This document shows, piece by piece, positions 25,926 to 33,525 of a stretch of 35,461 nt of DNA. A program made the translations under genes and the position numbers. Numbering within the stretch: position 1 is the stretch's first letter; the number at the start of each line of letters is the position of its first letter. Source of the DNA: an uncultured Clostridia bacterium. GTDB taxonomy: Bacteria; Bacillota; Clostridia; Christensenellales; Borkfalkiaceae. Location of the stretch: assembly GCA_944328665.1 (NCBI GenBank), contig CALVHS010000050.1:1-35461 (forward strand), written 5' to 3'. The notes beneath the pieces were generated by a model. It saw nothing but the letters and a program-made list of their open reading frames with translations, was not told where the DNA came from and did not search any database.

Positions 25926-27206
25926 CTATACTTCGACGCGGATCACGCTGTCCACGGAGACGACGTCGTCGAGTGCGGCGACCTTATCCAAAGCGCGGCG
26001 CACGGCGTATTCGTTTGTCTCGTGCGTGATGAGGATGACGGGGATGTCCTCGCAATCTTCCCCCTTTTGGATCAGGTCGACGATGCTGATGCCGTATTTT
26101 GCGAGTACGCCCGCCACTTTTGCGAGCGCGCCCGCTTTATCCTTCGCGGTAAAGCGGATATAATAGCGGCTCCTGAAATCGTTGACGAATTTCACCCCCG
26201 CCTCCGCCTGCGCGCTGTTTTTGAACGTCGTATACTTGATGTCGTTGTGGGTCGCGGCATAGATGACGTCGGAGACGATGGCGCTGCCCGTGGGCAGGGC
26301 GCCCGCCCCGCGCCCGTATAACATGATATCCCCCACGCTGTCTCCCTTGAGAAAGACGGCGTTGAAGCTGTCGCTCACCGCGGCGAGCGGATGTTCTTTG
26401 CGTATAAAAGCGGGATGGACGCGCACCTCGATACCGTTTTGCCCGTTTTTGCCGATGGCGAGCAGTTTTAAGACATAGCCGAGTTCCTGCCCATAGGCGA
26501 TATCCTGCGGCCGGATGTCCGTGATCCCCTCGCGGTACACTTTGTCGAGCGGCACCTTTGTATGAAAGGCAAGGCTGGACAGGATGGACAGCTTATACGC
26601 CGCATCGTACCCTTCCACGTCCGCGGCGGGGTCGGCTTCGGCATAGCCGAGCCGCTGCGCTTCTTTGAGCACCTCCTCGTACCCTGAACCTTCGCGGGAC
26701 ATGCGGGTGAGGATATAATTCGTCGTCCCGTTGATGATGCCGGTCAGATTTTCGATGACGTTCGCCTGCATGCCGTCGATCAAAGTACGGATGATCGGCA
26801 CGCCGCTCACGCAGCTCGCTTCAAAATACAGCCCGGCGTTGGTGCGTTTTGCCGCCTTTTCCAATTCGTGCCAGTATTTACAGAACAGCTCTTTGTTGGA
26901 AGTCACCACCGTTTTTCCGCTGTGCAGCGCCGCCAGAACGAAACTCTTGGCAGGCTCTACCCCGCCGATGACTTCGACGACGATGTCCACGTTCGGGTTG
27001 GATATGACCTCCGCGATGTTGTCGGAGATCTTGCCCTCTTCGATGCCGAGCGCGAGCGCCTTTTCCTTGTTGATCTCCAAAACGCTCTCGACGGTGATGT
27101 CTACCCCCTGCGTCCTCTGAAAATATTCCCTGTGGTCGCGCAGGATCTTGTAAGTCCCGCCGCCCACGACGCCTAAGCCGAGTATCGCAACGCCGACGCT
27201 CTTCAT
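25926..27206 (-). CDS. hom: homoserine dehydrogenase
   Basis: I start at ATG 27206 (MKSVGVAILGLGVVGGG, 426 residues); the frame stays open far upstream, but there it is coaX in another frame. The NAD(P) motif GLGVVG (10-15), catalytic core EADPAADVEGYDAAYKLSIL and a C-terminal ACT domain (about 350-426) are visible. The enzyme reduces aspartate semialdehyde to homoserine for threonine and methionine synthesis; the ACT domain usually gives feedback control by threonine. Its ATG overlaps the coaX stop (ATGA). Pairing with coaX and an ECF transporter gene is unusual in function. Confidence 0.96.
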   Translation of the reverse strand: MKSVGVAILGLGVVGGGTYKILRDHREYFQRTQGVDITVESVLEINKEKALALGIEEGKISDNIAEVISNPNVDIVVEVIGGVEPAKSFVLAALHSGKTVVTSNKELFCKYWHELEKAAKRTNAGLYFEASCVSGVPIIRTLIDGMQANVIENLTGIINGTTNYILTRMSREGSGYEEVLKEAQRLGYAEADPAADVEGYDAAYKLSILSSLAFHTKVPLDKVYREGITDIRPQDIAYGQELGYVLKLLAIGKNGQNGIEVRVHPAFIRKEHPLAAVSDSFNAVFLKGDSVGDIMLYGRGAGALPTGSAIVSDVIYAATHNDIKYTTFKNSAQAEAGVKFVNDFRSRYYIRFTAKDKAGALAKVAGVLAKYGISIVDLIQKGEDCEDIPVILITHETNEYAVRRALDKVAALDDVVSVDSVIRVEV

Positions 27207-27985
27207 TTTTTGCCCTCCGTTTGATTCAGATCGTATAAAATTTTCAGCCCCTGCAATGTAAGGAGCTTGTCTACATGGTCGATGCAGGAAACTTCTCCCG
27301 CGATGATCTCGCTGAAGCCGCCCGTGGCGATGACCTGCATGTCGGGCGCCTTCATCTCCTTTTTGATCTTTTTGACGATATAGCCGACCAATCCCGCGAA
27401 GCCGAACACGAGCCCCGCCTGCATATTGGTCGTCGTATTTTTTCCGATGACGCTGTCCGGTTTTTCGATCTCTACCCGCGGCAGCTTCGCCGTGCCGGAC
27501 ACGAGCGAGTCCATCGACCCGCGGATCCCGGGCGCGACCGCCCCGCCGATAAATTCCTTCTTTTCGTTGACGACGTTGAATGTGGTCGCCGTGCCGAAAT
27601 CGACGACGATGAGGGGCGCGCCGTACTTTTTGATGGCGGCAACATCGTTGACGATCCTGTCCGCCCCCACTTCGCGCGCGTCGTCCACGCGCAGATTGTG
27701 CCCCGTCTTTAACCCCGCGCCGACAATGAGCGGCTCGGCGCCGAGGTAATAGGCGCACATATGAGAAATGGTATAATTGAGGGAAGGCACGACGGAGGAA
27801 ATGATCGCCCCGTGGATATCGGCGGGCGAGATCCCCTTGACGGCGAGCATATCGATGATCGCCGTGCCGTACTGATCGCTGGTGCGGTTGAGTTCGGTCG
27901 CCACGCGGAAACTGGTGACGAGTTCGTCCCCCCGAAAGATCCCGTACTTGATGTTTGTATTGCCGACGTCGATGCAAATGACCAT
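27203..27985 (-). CDS. coaX: type III pantothenate kinase
   Basis: The 260-residue ASKHA-fold kinase starts MVICIDVGNTNIKYG with the phosphate-binding DVGNTN, and has VGADRIVNDVAAI, the VVDFGTATTFNVV motif and the PGIRGSMDSL segment. It phosphorylates pantothenate, the first step of coenzyme A synthesis; type III kinases need a monovalent cation and are not inhibited by CoA. I prefer ATG 27985, with GAGGA upstream, over a longer frame. It is flanked by an ECF S component (19 bases upstream) and hom (4-base overlap). Confidence 0.96.
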   Translation of the reverse strand: MVICIDVGNTNIKYGIFRGDELVTSFRVATELNRTSDQYGTAIIDMLAVKGISPADIHGAIISSVVPSLNYTISHMCAYYLGAEPLIVGAGLKTGHNLRVDDAREVGADRIVNDVAAIKKYGAPLIVVDFGTATTFNVVNEKKEFIGGAVAPGIRGSMDSLVSGTAKLPRVEIEKPDSVIGKNTTTNMQAGLVFGFAGLVGYIVKKIKKEMKAPDMQVIATGGFSEIIAGEVSCIDHVDKLLTLQGLKILYDLNQTEGKK

Positions 27986-28004
27986 TTTTCCTCGTCCCCG
28001 CGCC

Positions 28005-28697
28005 CTAAATTTTTGTACCGGACGGCTGCCCTTCCCGCTCTTCGCGGGCCTGTCCCTCCGCCTTTTTTTCCGCATGCCCTGCGGCGCCCCTGCGCCCCAC
28101 GAGGATCGTCCGCTCCACCACCCGCTCTACCGTGTAGATCGCGGGGGAAGCGACGGCGTTGACGGCAAATTCAACGAGAAAATTGATGCCCGCGCAGCCG
28201 ATGACGAGAAAATACAGGACGGTCGTCCCGTCCGCGACAAAATTGGCGTTCAGCGTATCGCTCATCAAAAGCGCCCCGAGGATGAAGAGGCCCGTGTTGA
28301 CGACGGGCGCCGCGAGCGCCGAAAGGATGACGGCAGCATATTCGCTTTTTTTGCGGAACAGACGGAAGACTATCCCCGCGACGAAACCCGCCGCCGCCCC
28401 TTTGACGAGGCAAAGCGCGACCGTCAGAAGGGGATGATCGCTCAGCAGGATAAACGTAAAGTAATCGCCGCCCGCCAGCGCCGCAAAGATGACGACGGCG
28501 CCGAACGCCGCACCCAGAAGCGCGCCCGCGGCGGGGCCGAGCAGCACCGCGCCGAGCACGATGGGAACGAGCGTAAGGCTGATCCTCGTCGCCCCGACGG
28601 GGATCGCGCTCGCCCAAACCTGCAAGACGATGACCAATGCCAGCAACACCGCCAAAAACGCGATATTGCGCGCCGTAAAAAACTTTTTCTTTTCCAT
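28005..28697 (-). CDS. ECF transporter S component, possibly pantothenate
   Basis: The 230-residue membrane protein starts MEKKKFFTARNIAFLAVLLAL, the typical S-component first helix, and has about six helices followed by a charged cytoplasmic tail (from about 195) rich in Arg, Glu and Lys. S components bind a vitamin and work with a shared EcfT-EcfA-EcfA' module, whose genes are not in the window. The position directly upstream of coaX suggests pantothenate (PanT-like), but this is from context only. GGAGG lies 6 bases before ATG 28697, between two short complementary GATG/CATC arms. The operon has a structured leader (28732-28790). Confidence 0.85.
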   Translation of the reverse strand: MEKKKFFTARNIAFLAVLLALVIVLQVWASAIPVGATRISLTLVPIVLGAVLLGPAAGALLGAAFGAVVIFAALAGGDYFTFILLSDHPLLTVALCLVKGAAAGFVAGIVFRLFRKKSEYAAVILSALAAPVVNTGLFILGALLMSDTLNANFVADGTTVLYFLVIGCAGINFLVEFAVNAVASPAIYTVERVVERTILVGRRGAAGHAEKKAEGQAREEREGQPSGTKI

Positions 28698-28731
28698 GAT
28701 GCCTCCATCGGATCTCTCGCGAGTATCCGTG

Positions 28732-28790
28732 AAAAAAATATATTTATGCGCGTGACCGGGTCAGACCGCCGAGCGTATCCGCCCGCGCAT
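28732..28790 (-). promoter_or_regulatory. terminator-like structure in the ECF-coaX-hom leader
   Basis: In the RNA, ATGCGCG (28790-28784) can pair with CGCGCAT (28752-28746) around a G/C-rich inner region, followed by AAATATATTTTTTT. A second hairpin (GCCCGA/TCGGGC, near 28801-28824) precedes it. This resembles a riboswitch expression platform, but I recognise no known aptamer. Confidence 0.5.
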
Positions 28791-28831
28791 ATCCCTGTAA
28801 ACGCCCGACGGCTCTCCATCGGGCAAGCATC

Positions 28832-28860
28832 ATTATAGCAAAAACCGCCGCGTTTAGCAA
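28832..28860 (-). promoter_or_regulatory. promoter of ECF-coaX-hom operon
   Basis: The minus strand reads TTGCTA-N17-TATAAT with TGC before the -10 (-35 at 28855-28860, -10 at 28832-28837). The leader is about 130 bases. Confidence 0.75.
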
Positions 28861-29085
28861 GCAAATGAAAGGATAAACTTGGCGCGCGCCCCGCGCAAAG
28901 GATCAGAAGCGGTTTTTTACCCTTATTGTACGCCGCCGTCCGCGCTTTTATGAAAGGAAGGAACATTTTCTCTCCCCTTTCCGTATATATGAGTAAAGAC
29001 ACCGGGGCGCCAGCGTGCCGCGGCGGCTGCGCGGCGGTCATCCGACTACATATCCGCCCGCAGCAGAATATAGGAGGAATTTTTA

Positions 29086-29283
29086 ATGAACTGTTTCGGG
29101 ACTTTCGGCAACAATACATGCCTGTGGCTTCTCATCATACTGCTCATTCTCTGCTTCTGCGGAAACGGAAAGGCGGACGGGATCTTGAACGGCTGCTATA
29201 CGCCGCTGATCATCGCCGCCGCGTACTGCGTTATCAAAAACGGCGGATTGTGCAACATCCTTTCGGGGTGCGGCTGTAAATGA
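29086..29283 (+). CDS. small Cys-rich membrane peptide
   Basis: The 65-residue peptide has an ideal AGGAGG eight bases before ATG 29086. It contains two hydrophobic stretches (about 12-25, CLWLLIILLILCFC, and 37-50) and eight Cys spread over its length, ending GLCNILSGCGCK. It resembles the short, repeat-poor proteins that databases of Clostridia call chorion class high-cysteine HCB protein 13, whose function is unknown; this link is from memory of length and composition. No clear promoter is visible upstream, so a sporulation-type sigma factor is possible. It converges on rnpB. Confidence 0.7.
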   Translation: MNCFGTFGNNTCLWLLIILLILCFCGNGKADGILNGCYTPLIIAAAYCVIKNGGLCNILSGCGCK

Positions 29284-29288
29284 GAAAA

Positions 29289-29310
29289 CCGCCCGCGATC
29301 CTGCGGGCGG
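29289..29310. terminator. terminator hairpin between small peptide gene and rnpB
   Basis: CCGCCCGC (29289-29296) pairs with GCGGGCGG (29303-29310). On the minus strand TTTTCTC follows, so it fits as the second terminator of rnpB. On the plus strand it lies 5 bases after the peptide stop codon. Confidence 0.6.
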
Positions 29311-29319
29311 AAAAAGCGT

Positions 29320-29354
29320 GCCCGTCCGCGGATGCGACCGCGGACGGGCATTTT
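29320..29354. terminator. 12-bp bidirectional terminator
   Basis: Perfect arms 29320-29331 and 29338-29349 (GCCCGTCCGCGG and its complement). ATTTTG follows on the plus strand, and ACGCTTTTT on the minus strand. It should end both the small peptide mRNA and RNase P RNA. Confidence 0.75.
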
Positions 29355-29366
29355 GCTTACAAAATT

Positions 29367-29703
29367 TCCGAGTTTGACCGTAAGCCGAGTTCTGTCGTGT
29401 GCGGCCATCTATCTCGACGCATCGTCGCCGACGCGCTCAAGCGATATTCACGGCATGCGCCGGGCGGGCGACCCATATGGCGTATGCCCAATCTTGCACC
29501 GGACGGGGTTTGCACGGCGCGCCGCGTTGCCGCGGCGCCGGTGAGCTCTTGCCTCCCCTTTCCATCCTTGCAGCTTGCGCTGCGGTCTGTTTCTGTTGCA
29601 CTTTCCTTGGAGTCGCCTCCACCGGACGTTATCCGGCGTCCTGCCCTGCGGTGCTCGGACTTTCCTCACGGCTTGCGCCGCGCGGCCGCAAAGTCAACTC
29701 GGA
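29367..29703 (-). ncRNA. rnpB: RNase P RNA
   Basis: The minus strand carries the universal core segments of bacterial RNase P RNA in order: GAGGAAAGTCCGAGC (start of conserved region I), GGCAGGACGCCGGATAACG, ACAGAAACAGACCGC, a GGAAAGGGGAGGCAAGAGC part with CTCACCG, and GACAGAACTCGGCTTAC near the 3' end. The P1 helix closes the molecule: TCCGAGTT..GAC at the 5' end (from 29703) pairs with GTCAAACTCGGA at the 3' end (to 29367). The type A layout fits. The RNA cleaves tRNA precursors at their 5' ends, with RnpA as protein partner. Length is about 337 bases; the exact ends are inferred from P1. Confidence 0.95.
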
Positions 29704-29708
29704 CTTTT

Positions 29709-29738
29709 ATTATACCCCAAAAGCGCGCGCAAAGTCAA
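29709..29738 (-). promoter_or_regulatory. promoter of rnpB
   Basis: The minus strand reads TTGACT-N18-TATAAT (-35 at 29733-29738, -10 at 29709-29714), placing the start at about 29702, at the P1 helix. A 12-bp sequence containing the -35 is repeated at 29688-29699. Confidence 0.85.
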
Positions 29739-29781
29739 CTTTTTGCCACGCGCCTCGGCAAACTATTTTTTTTACAAACGC

Positions 29782-29810
29782 TTGTCTTTTGCAGAAAAAT
29801 GCTATACAAT
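29782..29810 (+). promoter_or_regulatory. promoter of pyk
   Basis: TTGTCT-N17-TACAAT (-35 at 29782-29787, -10 at 29805-29810), divergent from the rnpB promoter. The leader is short (about 30 bases) with AGGGAG. Confidence 0.65.
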
Positions 29811-29845
29811 ATAAGTGTGAAAATTCTTGAAGGGAGCGTTTTTTT

Positions 29846-31252
29846 ATGAAAAAGACAAAGATCGTATGCACGATGGGGCCTGCCTGCCGCAACGAAGAGA
29901 TCCTGACCAAGATGGCGCTTGCGGGGATGAACGTCGCGCGCCTCAACTTCTCTCACGGCGATCATGCCGAACACACCAAAAATATCGAACTTATCAAACG
30001 GGTGCGCGAAAAGCTGAACATCCCCCTGCCCATCATGTTGGACACAAAGGGGCCGGAACTGCGCATCCGCTCCTTCAAAGACCACAAGATCACCCTCAAC
30101 GAAGGAGATGAATTCGCCTTCACGACCGAAGAGATCGAAGGAGATCGCAAGCGCGTTTCCGTCTCGTACAAAGGCATCGTCAACGACCTCGAACCGGGCG
30201 ACACCATCCTTTTGAACAACGGGCTGCTCGTCTTTAAAGTCACGGAAGTGGACAAGACGGAAGTCAAAACCAGGGTGGAAGTCGGCGGAGACCTCTCCGA
30301 TAAGAAGAGCATGTTCTTCCCCGGCAAGACGCTCAGCCTGCAATACCTGAGCGAACAGGACAAAAACGATATCCTCTTCGGCATCGAGCAGGGCATCGAC
30401 TTTATCGCCTGTTCCTTTACTTCCAAGGCGCAGGACATCATCGATATCCGCAAACTGCTCGAAGAAAACGGCAACCCCGACATAGACCTGATCGCCAAGA
30501 TCGAAAGCCGCAGCGGCGTCAATAACATCGACGAGATCCTGCAAGTTGCCAACGGCATCATGGTCGCGCGCGGCGACCTCGGCGTGGAAGTCCCTTACGA
30601 AGAACTGCCGCAGATCCAAAAGATGCTCATCGAAAAATGCCGCCTCGCGAGCAAGCGCTGCATCACCGCCACGGAGATGCTCGAATCGATGATCAACCAG
30701 CCCCGCCCCACGCGCGCGGAGATCTCGGACGTCGCCAACGCCGTCTACGACGGCACGAGCGCCGTCATGCTTTCGGGCGAAACGGCGGGCGGCAAATACC
30801 CCGTGCTTGCGGTGGAAGCGATGGCAAAGATCTGCGTCGAGACGGAAAAAAATCTCACCACGCGGTACGGCGAAAAGCAGCTCAATATCCAAAGCCCCGC
30901 AGACGCGCTTTCCCATTCCGCCTGCGTGCTCGCCGAAGATATCGGCGCCAAGGCGATCGTCGTCTGCTCCCGCTCGGGCGGCACGGCGCGGCTCGTCTCC
31001 CGCTTCCGCCCCAACATCGATATCATCGGCATGACCATCGAACCGATGTCCTACCGAAAACTTGCCCTTTCCTGGGGGGTCATCCCCATGCTGTCCGAAG
31101 AATTCACCTCGATGGACGTGCTCTTCTACCACGCCAAGCGGGCGGCGATCGAATCCGGCCTCGTCAAAAAGGGCGACCGCATCGTCATCACGGGCGGCAA
31201 CCCCAACGGCAAATCGGGCAATTCCAACGTCATCAACATCGAGCAAATTTAA
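29846..31252 (+). CDS. pyk: pyruvate kinase
   Basis: The 468-residue enzyme makes pyruvate and ATP from phosphoenolpyruvate and ADP. It shows KIVCTMGPA, NVARLNFSHG, IMLDTKGPELR, the active-site region IDLIAKIESRSGV, MVARGDLGVE, the ITATEMLESM motif and PTRAEISDVANAVYDGTSAVMLSGET. The small B domain is present at about 70-170. The protein ends after the C domain without the extra phosphohistidine domain of Bacillus enzymes. In the K-IE-x motif and at CSFTSKAQD it shows small differences from common forms. It stands alone with its own promoter and terminator. Confidence 0.97.
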   Translation: MKKTKIVCTMGPACRNEEILTKMALAGMNVARLNFSHGDHAEHTKNIELIKRVREKLNIPLPIMLDTKGPELRIRSFKDHKITLNEGDEFAFTTEEIEGDRKRVSVSYKGIVNDLEPGDTILLNNGLLVFKVTEVDKTEVKTRVEVGGDLSDKKSMFFPGKTLSLQYLSEQDKNDILFGIEQGIDFIACSFTSKAQDIIDIRKLLEENGNPDIDLIAKIESRSGVNNIDEILQVANGIMVARGDLGVEVPYEELPQIQKMLIEKCRLASKRCITATEMLESMINQPRPTRAEISDVANAVYDGTSAVMLSGETAGGKYPVLAVEAMAKICVETEKNLTTRYGEKQLNIQSPADALSHSACVLAEDIGAKAIVVCSRSGGTARLVSRFRPNIDIIGMTIEPMSYRKLALSWGVIPMLSEEFTSMDVLFYHAKRAAIESGLVKKGDRIVITGGNPNGKSGNSNVINIEQI

Positions 31253-31266
31253 AAACGTTCTTATCC

Positions 31267-31296
31267 GCGCGCCCCGCTCATTGCGGGGCGCGTTTT
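31267..31296 (+). terminator. intrinsic terminator of pyk
   Basis: GCGCGCCCCGC region (31268-31277) pairs with GCGGGGCGCG (31283-31292), followed by TTTT and T-rich sequence, 14 bases after the pyk stop. Confidence 0.8.
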
Positions 31297-31345
31297 CTCA
31301 CATTTTGCTCTGCCGGCAGGGATCTGCTCCCCGCCCTTCCCGCCG

Positions 31346-32869
31346 TCAATAAACGAACCGCAAAAAATTCCAACTCATCGGCCGCACGCTGAACAACGCC
31401 TTGCTCCCTTCTTTCACGGAGACGGGCTCACAAACAGACGGCACCACCGCTTCCGGCTCGGCGAACGTGTTCGCCGCGTCGAGGTCGTTATCCGCCATGC
31501 AGACAAATTCCGCACAGCGGAGATCGCCGAAGGAGCGCAGTTCCAGTTCGATCTCTTCCGCCTCCTGCGCATAGTTGCAGAGGAATACGCACACCTCTCT
31601 CTTTTCGGCGTTGTATGTGACCGCCTCGTTGATGAGGCGCGCGCTGCCGTATGCGCTTTCGAACGTGCCCGCCGTGGAGATGGAGCGCACCGTCTCTCCC
31701 CTTCCGTAATGCGACGCATAGCGGAAAGGATAAAAGGTCGTCTGGCGGATCGCTTCTCCTCCCTTCTTGGTCAAGATGGGCGCGATGACGTTGACCAGCT
31801 GCGCAAGGCATGCCGTCTTGACGATGTCAGCGTTGTTCAAAAGGGTGTTCAGCATGCCGCCGAACACAAGCAGATCGCGGAAGGTATACACATCCTCGAT
31901 CAGGTGCGGGGCCTTGATCCAATCGGGCGCGGTGCGCTTGGCGTGCTGCGACCAGATGTTCCACTCGTCGAAACTGATATAGACATTATGCTTAGAACGG
32001 TTTTTCGCCTTGACATAGCAGATGGTCGAACGGATCGTATCGATGAACCGCCCCATGTCGTCCGCGCTCCCTAAAAAGTCTTCCAACGGGTTTTCGGACG
32101 AGGGTTTATATTCGTAATAGCGGTGCATTGAGATAAGATCCGCCTCTTCGTATGTATGTTCGAGCACGACGCGATCCCATTCGGGGTAAGTCGGGCTTTC
32201 GACGCTGCTGCTGCCGCACACGATCAGCTTGACTGCGCCCGCCTCGTCCGCCTTTTTGGCGTCCGCCCAGCGAAGCATGCGCATCGTGTTGACCGCCTTT
32301 TTGCCGTATTCGTCGGCGGTCAGCCCGCAGATCTGCCACGGCCCGTCCATCTCGTTCCCGATACACCAATATTGAACGCCGTACGGTTCTTTGGAGGCGT
32401 TTTTGCGGCGGAGATCGGAATAATAAGTGCCGGACGGGTGGTTGACATACTCGAACAGTTCGAGCGCATCCTTGGGCGTGCCCGTCCCCATGTTGACGGC
32501 AAGCATGGGCGCGATGCCCGTCTTTTTGCACCATTTCATGAACTCGTCCGTGCCGAACTCGTTCGGTTCGATGCTCTTCCACGCGAGGTCGAGGCGCGCT
32601 TTACGCTCCGCCTTCGGGCCGATACCGTCTTTCCAATCGTAACCGGAAACAAAATTGCCGCCCGGATAACGCACGATCGGCACGCCCAGCTCGCGGATGA
32701 GCGCGATGACGTCCTCGCGGAACCCGTCTCCGTCGGCGGCGGGATGCCCGGGCTCATAAATGCCCTCATAGACCGCCCTGCCGAGGTGTTCCAAAAACGA
32801 GCCGTAAATGTTGGGATCGATCGTCCCGATCTTCAGGTTTGCGTCCGCAAAAATTCTTGTCTTTGCCAT
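31346..32869 (-). CDS. abfA: GH51 alpha-L-arabinofuranosidase
   Basis: The 507-residue protein matches intracellular GH51 enzymes: GSFLEHLGRAVYEGIYEPG, RYPGGNFVSGYDW, the acid/base Glu in WCIGNEMDG (E173) and the nucleophile in SFDEWNIW (E302), with a C-terminal beta-sandwich. There is no signal peptide, so it removes arabinose from imported arabino-oligosaccharides. Family length is normal. The start is ATG 32869 with GAGGTG upstream. It is a single-gene unit with a perfect consensus promoter overlapped by an inverted repeat (32910-32938), pointing to repression when arabinose-type sugars are absent. Confidence 0.96.
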   Translation of the reverse strand: MAKTRIFADANLKIGTIDPNIYGSFLEHLGRAVYEGIYEPGHPAADGDGFREDVIALIRELGVPIVRYPGGNFVSGYDWKDGIGPKAERKARLDLAWKSIEPNEFGTDEFMKWCKKTGIAPMLAVNMGTGTPKDALELFEYVNHPSGTYYSDLRRKNASKEPYGVQYWCIGNEMDGPWQICGLTADEYGKKAVNTMRMLRWADAKKADEAGAVKLIVCGSSSVESPTYPEWDRVVLEHTYEEADLISMHRYYEYKPSSENPLEDFLGSADDMGRFIDTIRSTICYVKAKNRSKHNVYISFDEWNIWSQHAKRTAPDWIKAPHLIEDVYTFRDLLVFGGMLNTLLNNADIVKTACLAQLVNVIAPILTKKGGEAIRQTTFYPFRYASHYGRGETVRSISTAGTFESAYGSARLINEAVTYNAEKREVCVFLCNYAQEAEEIELELRSFGDLRCAEFVCMADNDLDAANTFAEPEAVVPSVCEPVSVKEGSKALFSVRPMSWNFLRFVY

Positions 32870-32901
32870 AAAAGCACCTCGTATTTTTTTGCTTTTCTTA
32901 A

Positions 32902-32938
32902 ATTATATCCGCAACCGCGCGGAATGTCAACGGTTGCG
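32902..32938 (-). promoter_or_regulatory. consensus promoter with operator-like inverted repeat (abfA)
   Basis: The minus strand reads TTGACA-N17-TATAAT (-35 at 32925-32930, -10 at 32902-32907). CGCAACCG (32910-32917) and CGGTTGCG (32931-32938) form an inverted repeat with 13 bases between, flanking the -35. A repressor bound there would block polymerase. Confidence 0.75.
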
Positions 32939-32958
32939 CGAAAATTCTTTGCCGCAAG

Positions 32959-33438
32959 TCAGGCCTTATCCTCTTCCCCGCGCGGCAGCTTTCCCTTTTC
33001 CCGCAAAAATTCTTCCAGCAGGGCAGCCGCCTCTCCGCACAGCCCGAGGCAGGGACGTTTTTTGTAATACTCTTCCGTTCGCGCCTCCGCCTGCGGCGAA
33101 TCGTCCGAAAGGATGCCCGCAAGCAACTCGCGGCAGACAATGGTGCCGTGGCGGCTGCGGAACCGCCCCGCCAGTTCCTGCTCGAGAGAATAGAGCGCGG
33201 TCTTTTCTTCGAGGGTGGGATGATCCGCATCGTAAAAGGCTGCGCCGAGCACCATCATCATGGCGGAAACGGCGCCGCAGACTTCGCGCATCCTGCCCAC
33301 GCCGCCCCCGAGCGGCGCGGAAAGCTTCATGGCGGTCTTTTCGTCCAGTCCCGTCACGTCGTCAAAAGCACAAAAAACGGACTGACAGCAATTCAGCCCG
33401 CGCAAAAAATTTTCTTTGGCGGCCTCTTCTCTTTTCAT
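32959..33438 (-). CDS. C_GCAxxG_C_C family redox protein
   Basis: The 159-residue protein carries the spaced Cys pattern of the family (PF09719-type): FLRGLNCCQSVFCAF (C17, C18, C23), REVCGAVSAMMMVLG (C54), TIVCRELL (C102) and RPCLGLCGEAAALLEEF (C130, C134). It is probably a soluble redox-active or metal-binding protein; no reaction is established. GGAGGG precedes ATG 33438. It is divergent from the phosphopantetheinyl transferase gene. Confidence 0.9.
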   Translation of the reverse strand: MKREEAAKENFLRGLNCCQSVFCAFDDVTGLDEKTAMKLSAPLGGGVGRMREVCGAVSAMMMVLGAAFYDADHPTLEEKTALYSLEQELAGRFRSRHGTIVCRELLAGILSDDSPQAEARTEEYYKKRPCLGLCGEAAALLEEFLREKGKLPRGEEDKA

Positions 33439-33466
33439 AATTTCCCTCCTTTTTTTTAAAAAATCC

Positions 33467-33494
33467 TTGCCTTACTCACTTTTTATGGTATAAT
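33467..33494 (+). promoter_or_regulatory. promoter of phosphopantetheinyl transferase gene
   Basis: TTGCCT-N16-TATAAT with TGG before the -10 (-35 at 33467-33472, -10 at 33489-33494). The leader is about 25 bases. Confidence 0.7.
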
Positions 33495-33525
33495 AGAAGT
33501 AAGAAAAAACACAAGGCGAAAAAAT

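Noticed and set aside
27207..27977. N-terminal extension of homoserine dehydrogenase
   Set aside because: The extension is coaX in another frame; the hom N-terminus MKSVGVAILGLGVVG starts at 27206 with the normal overlap.
28698..28860. Known vitamin riboswitch (THF, TPP, FMN)
   Set aside because: None of their conserved core sequences is present; kept only as an unassigned structured leader.
29735..31246. 503-codon open frame (minus) over pyk
   Set aside because: Antisense of pyruvate kinase; crosses the rnpB and pyk promoters.
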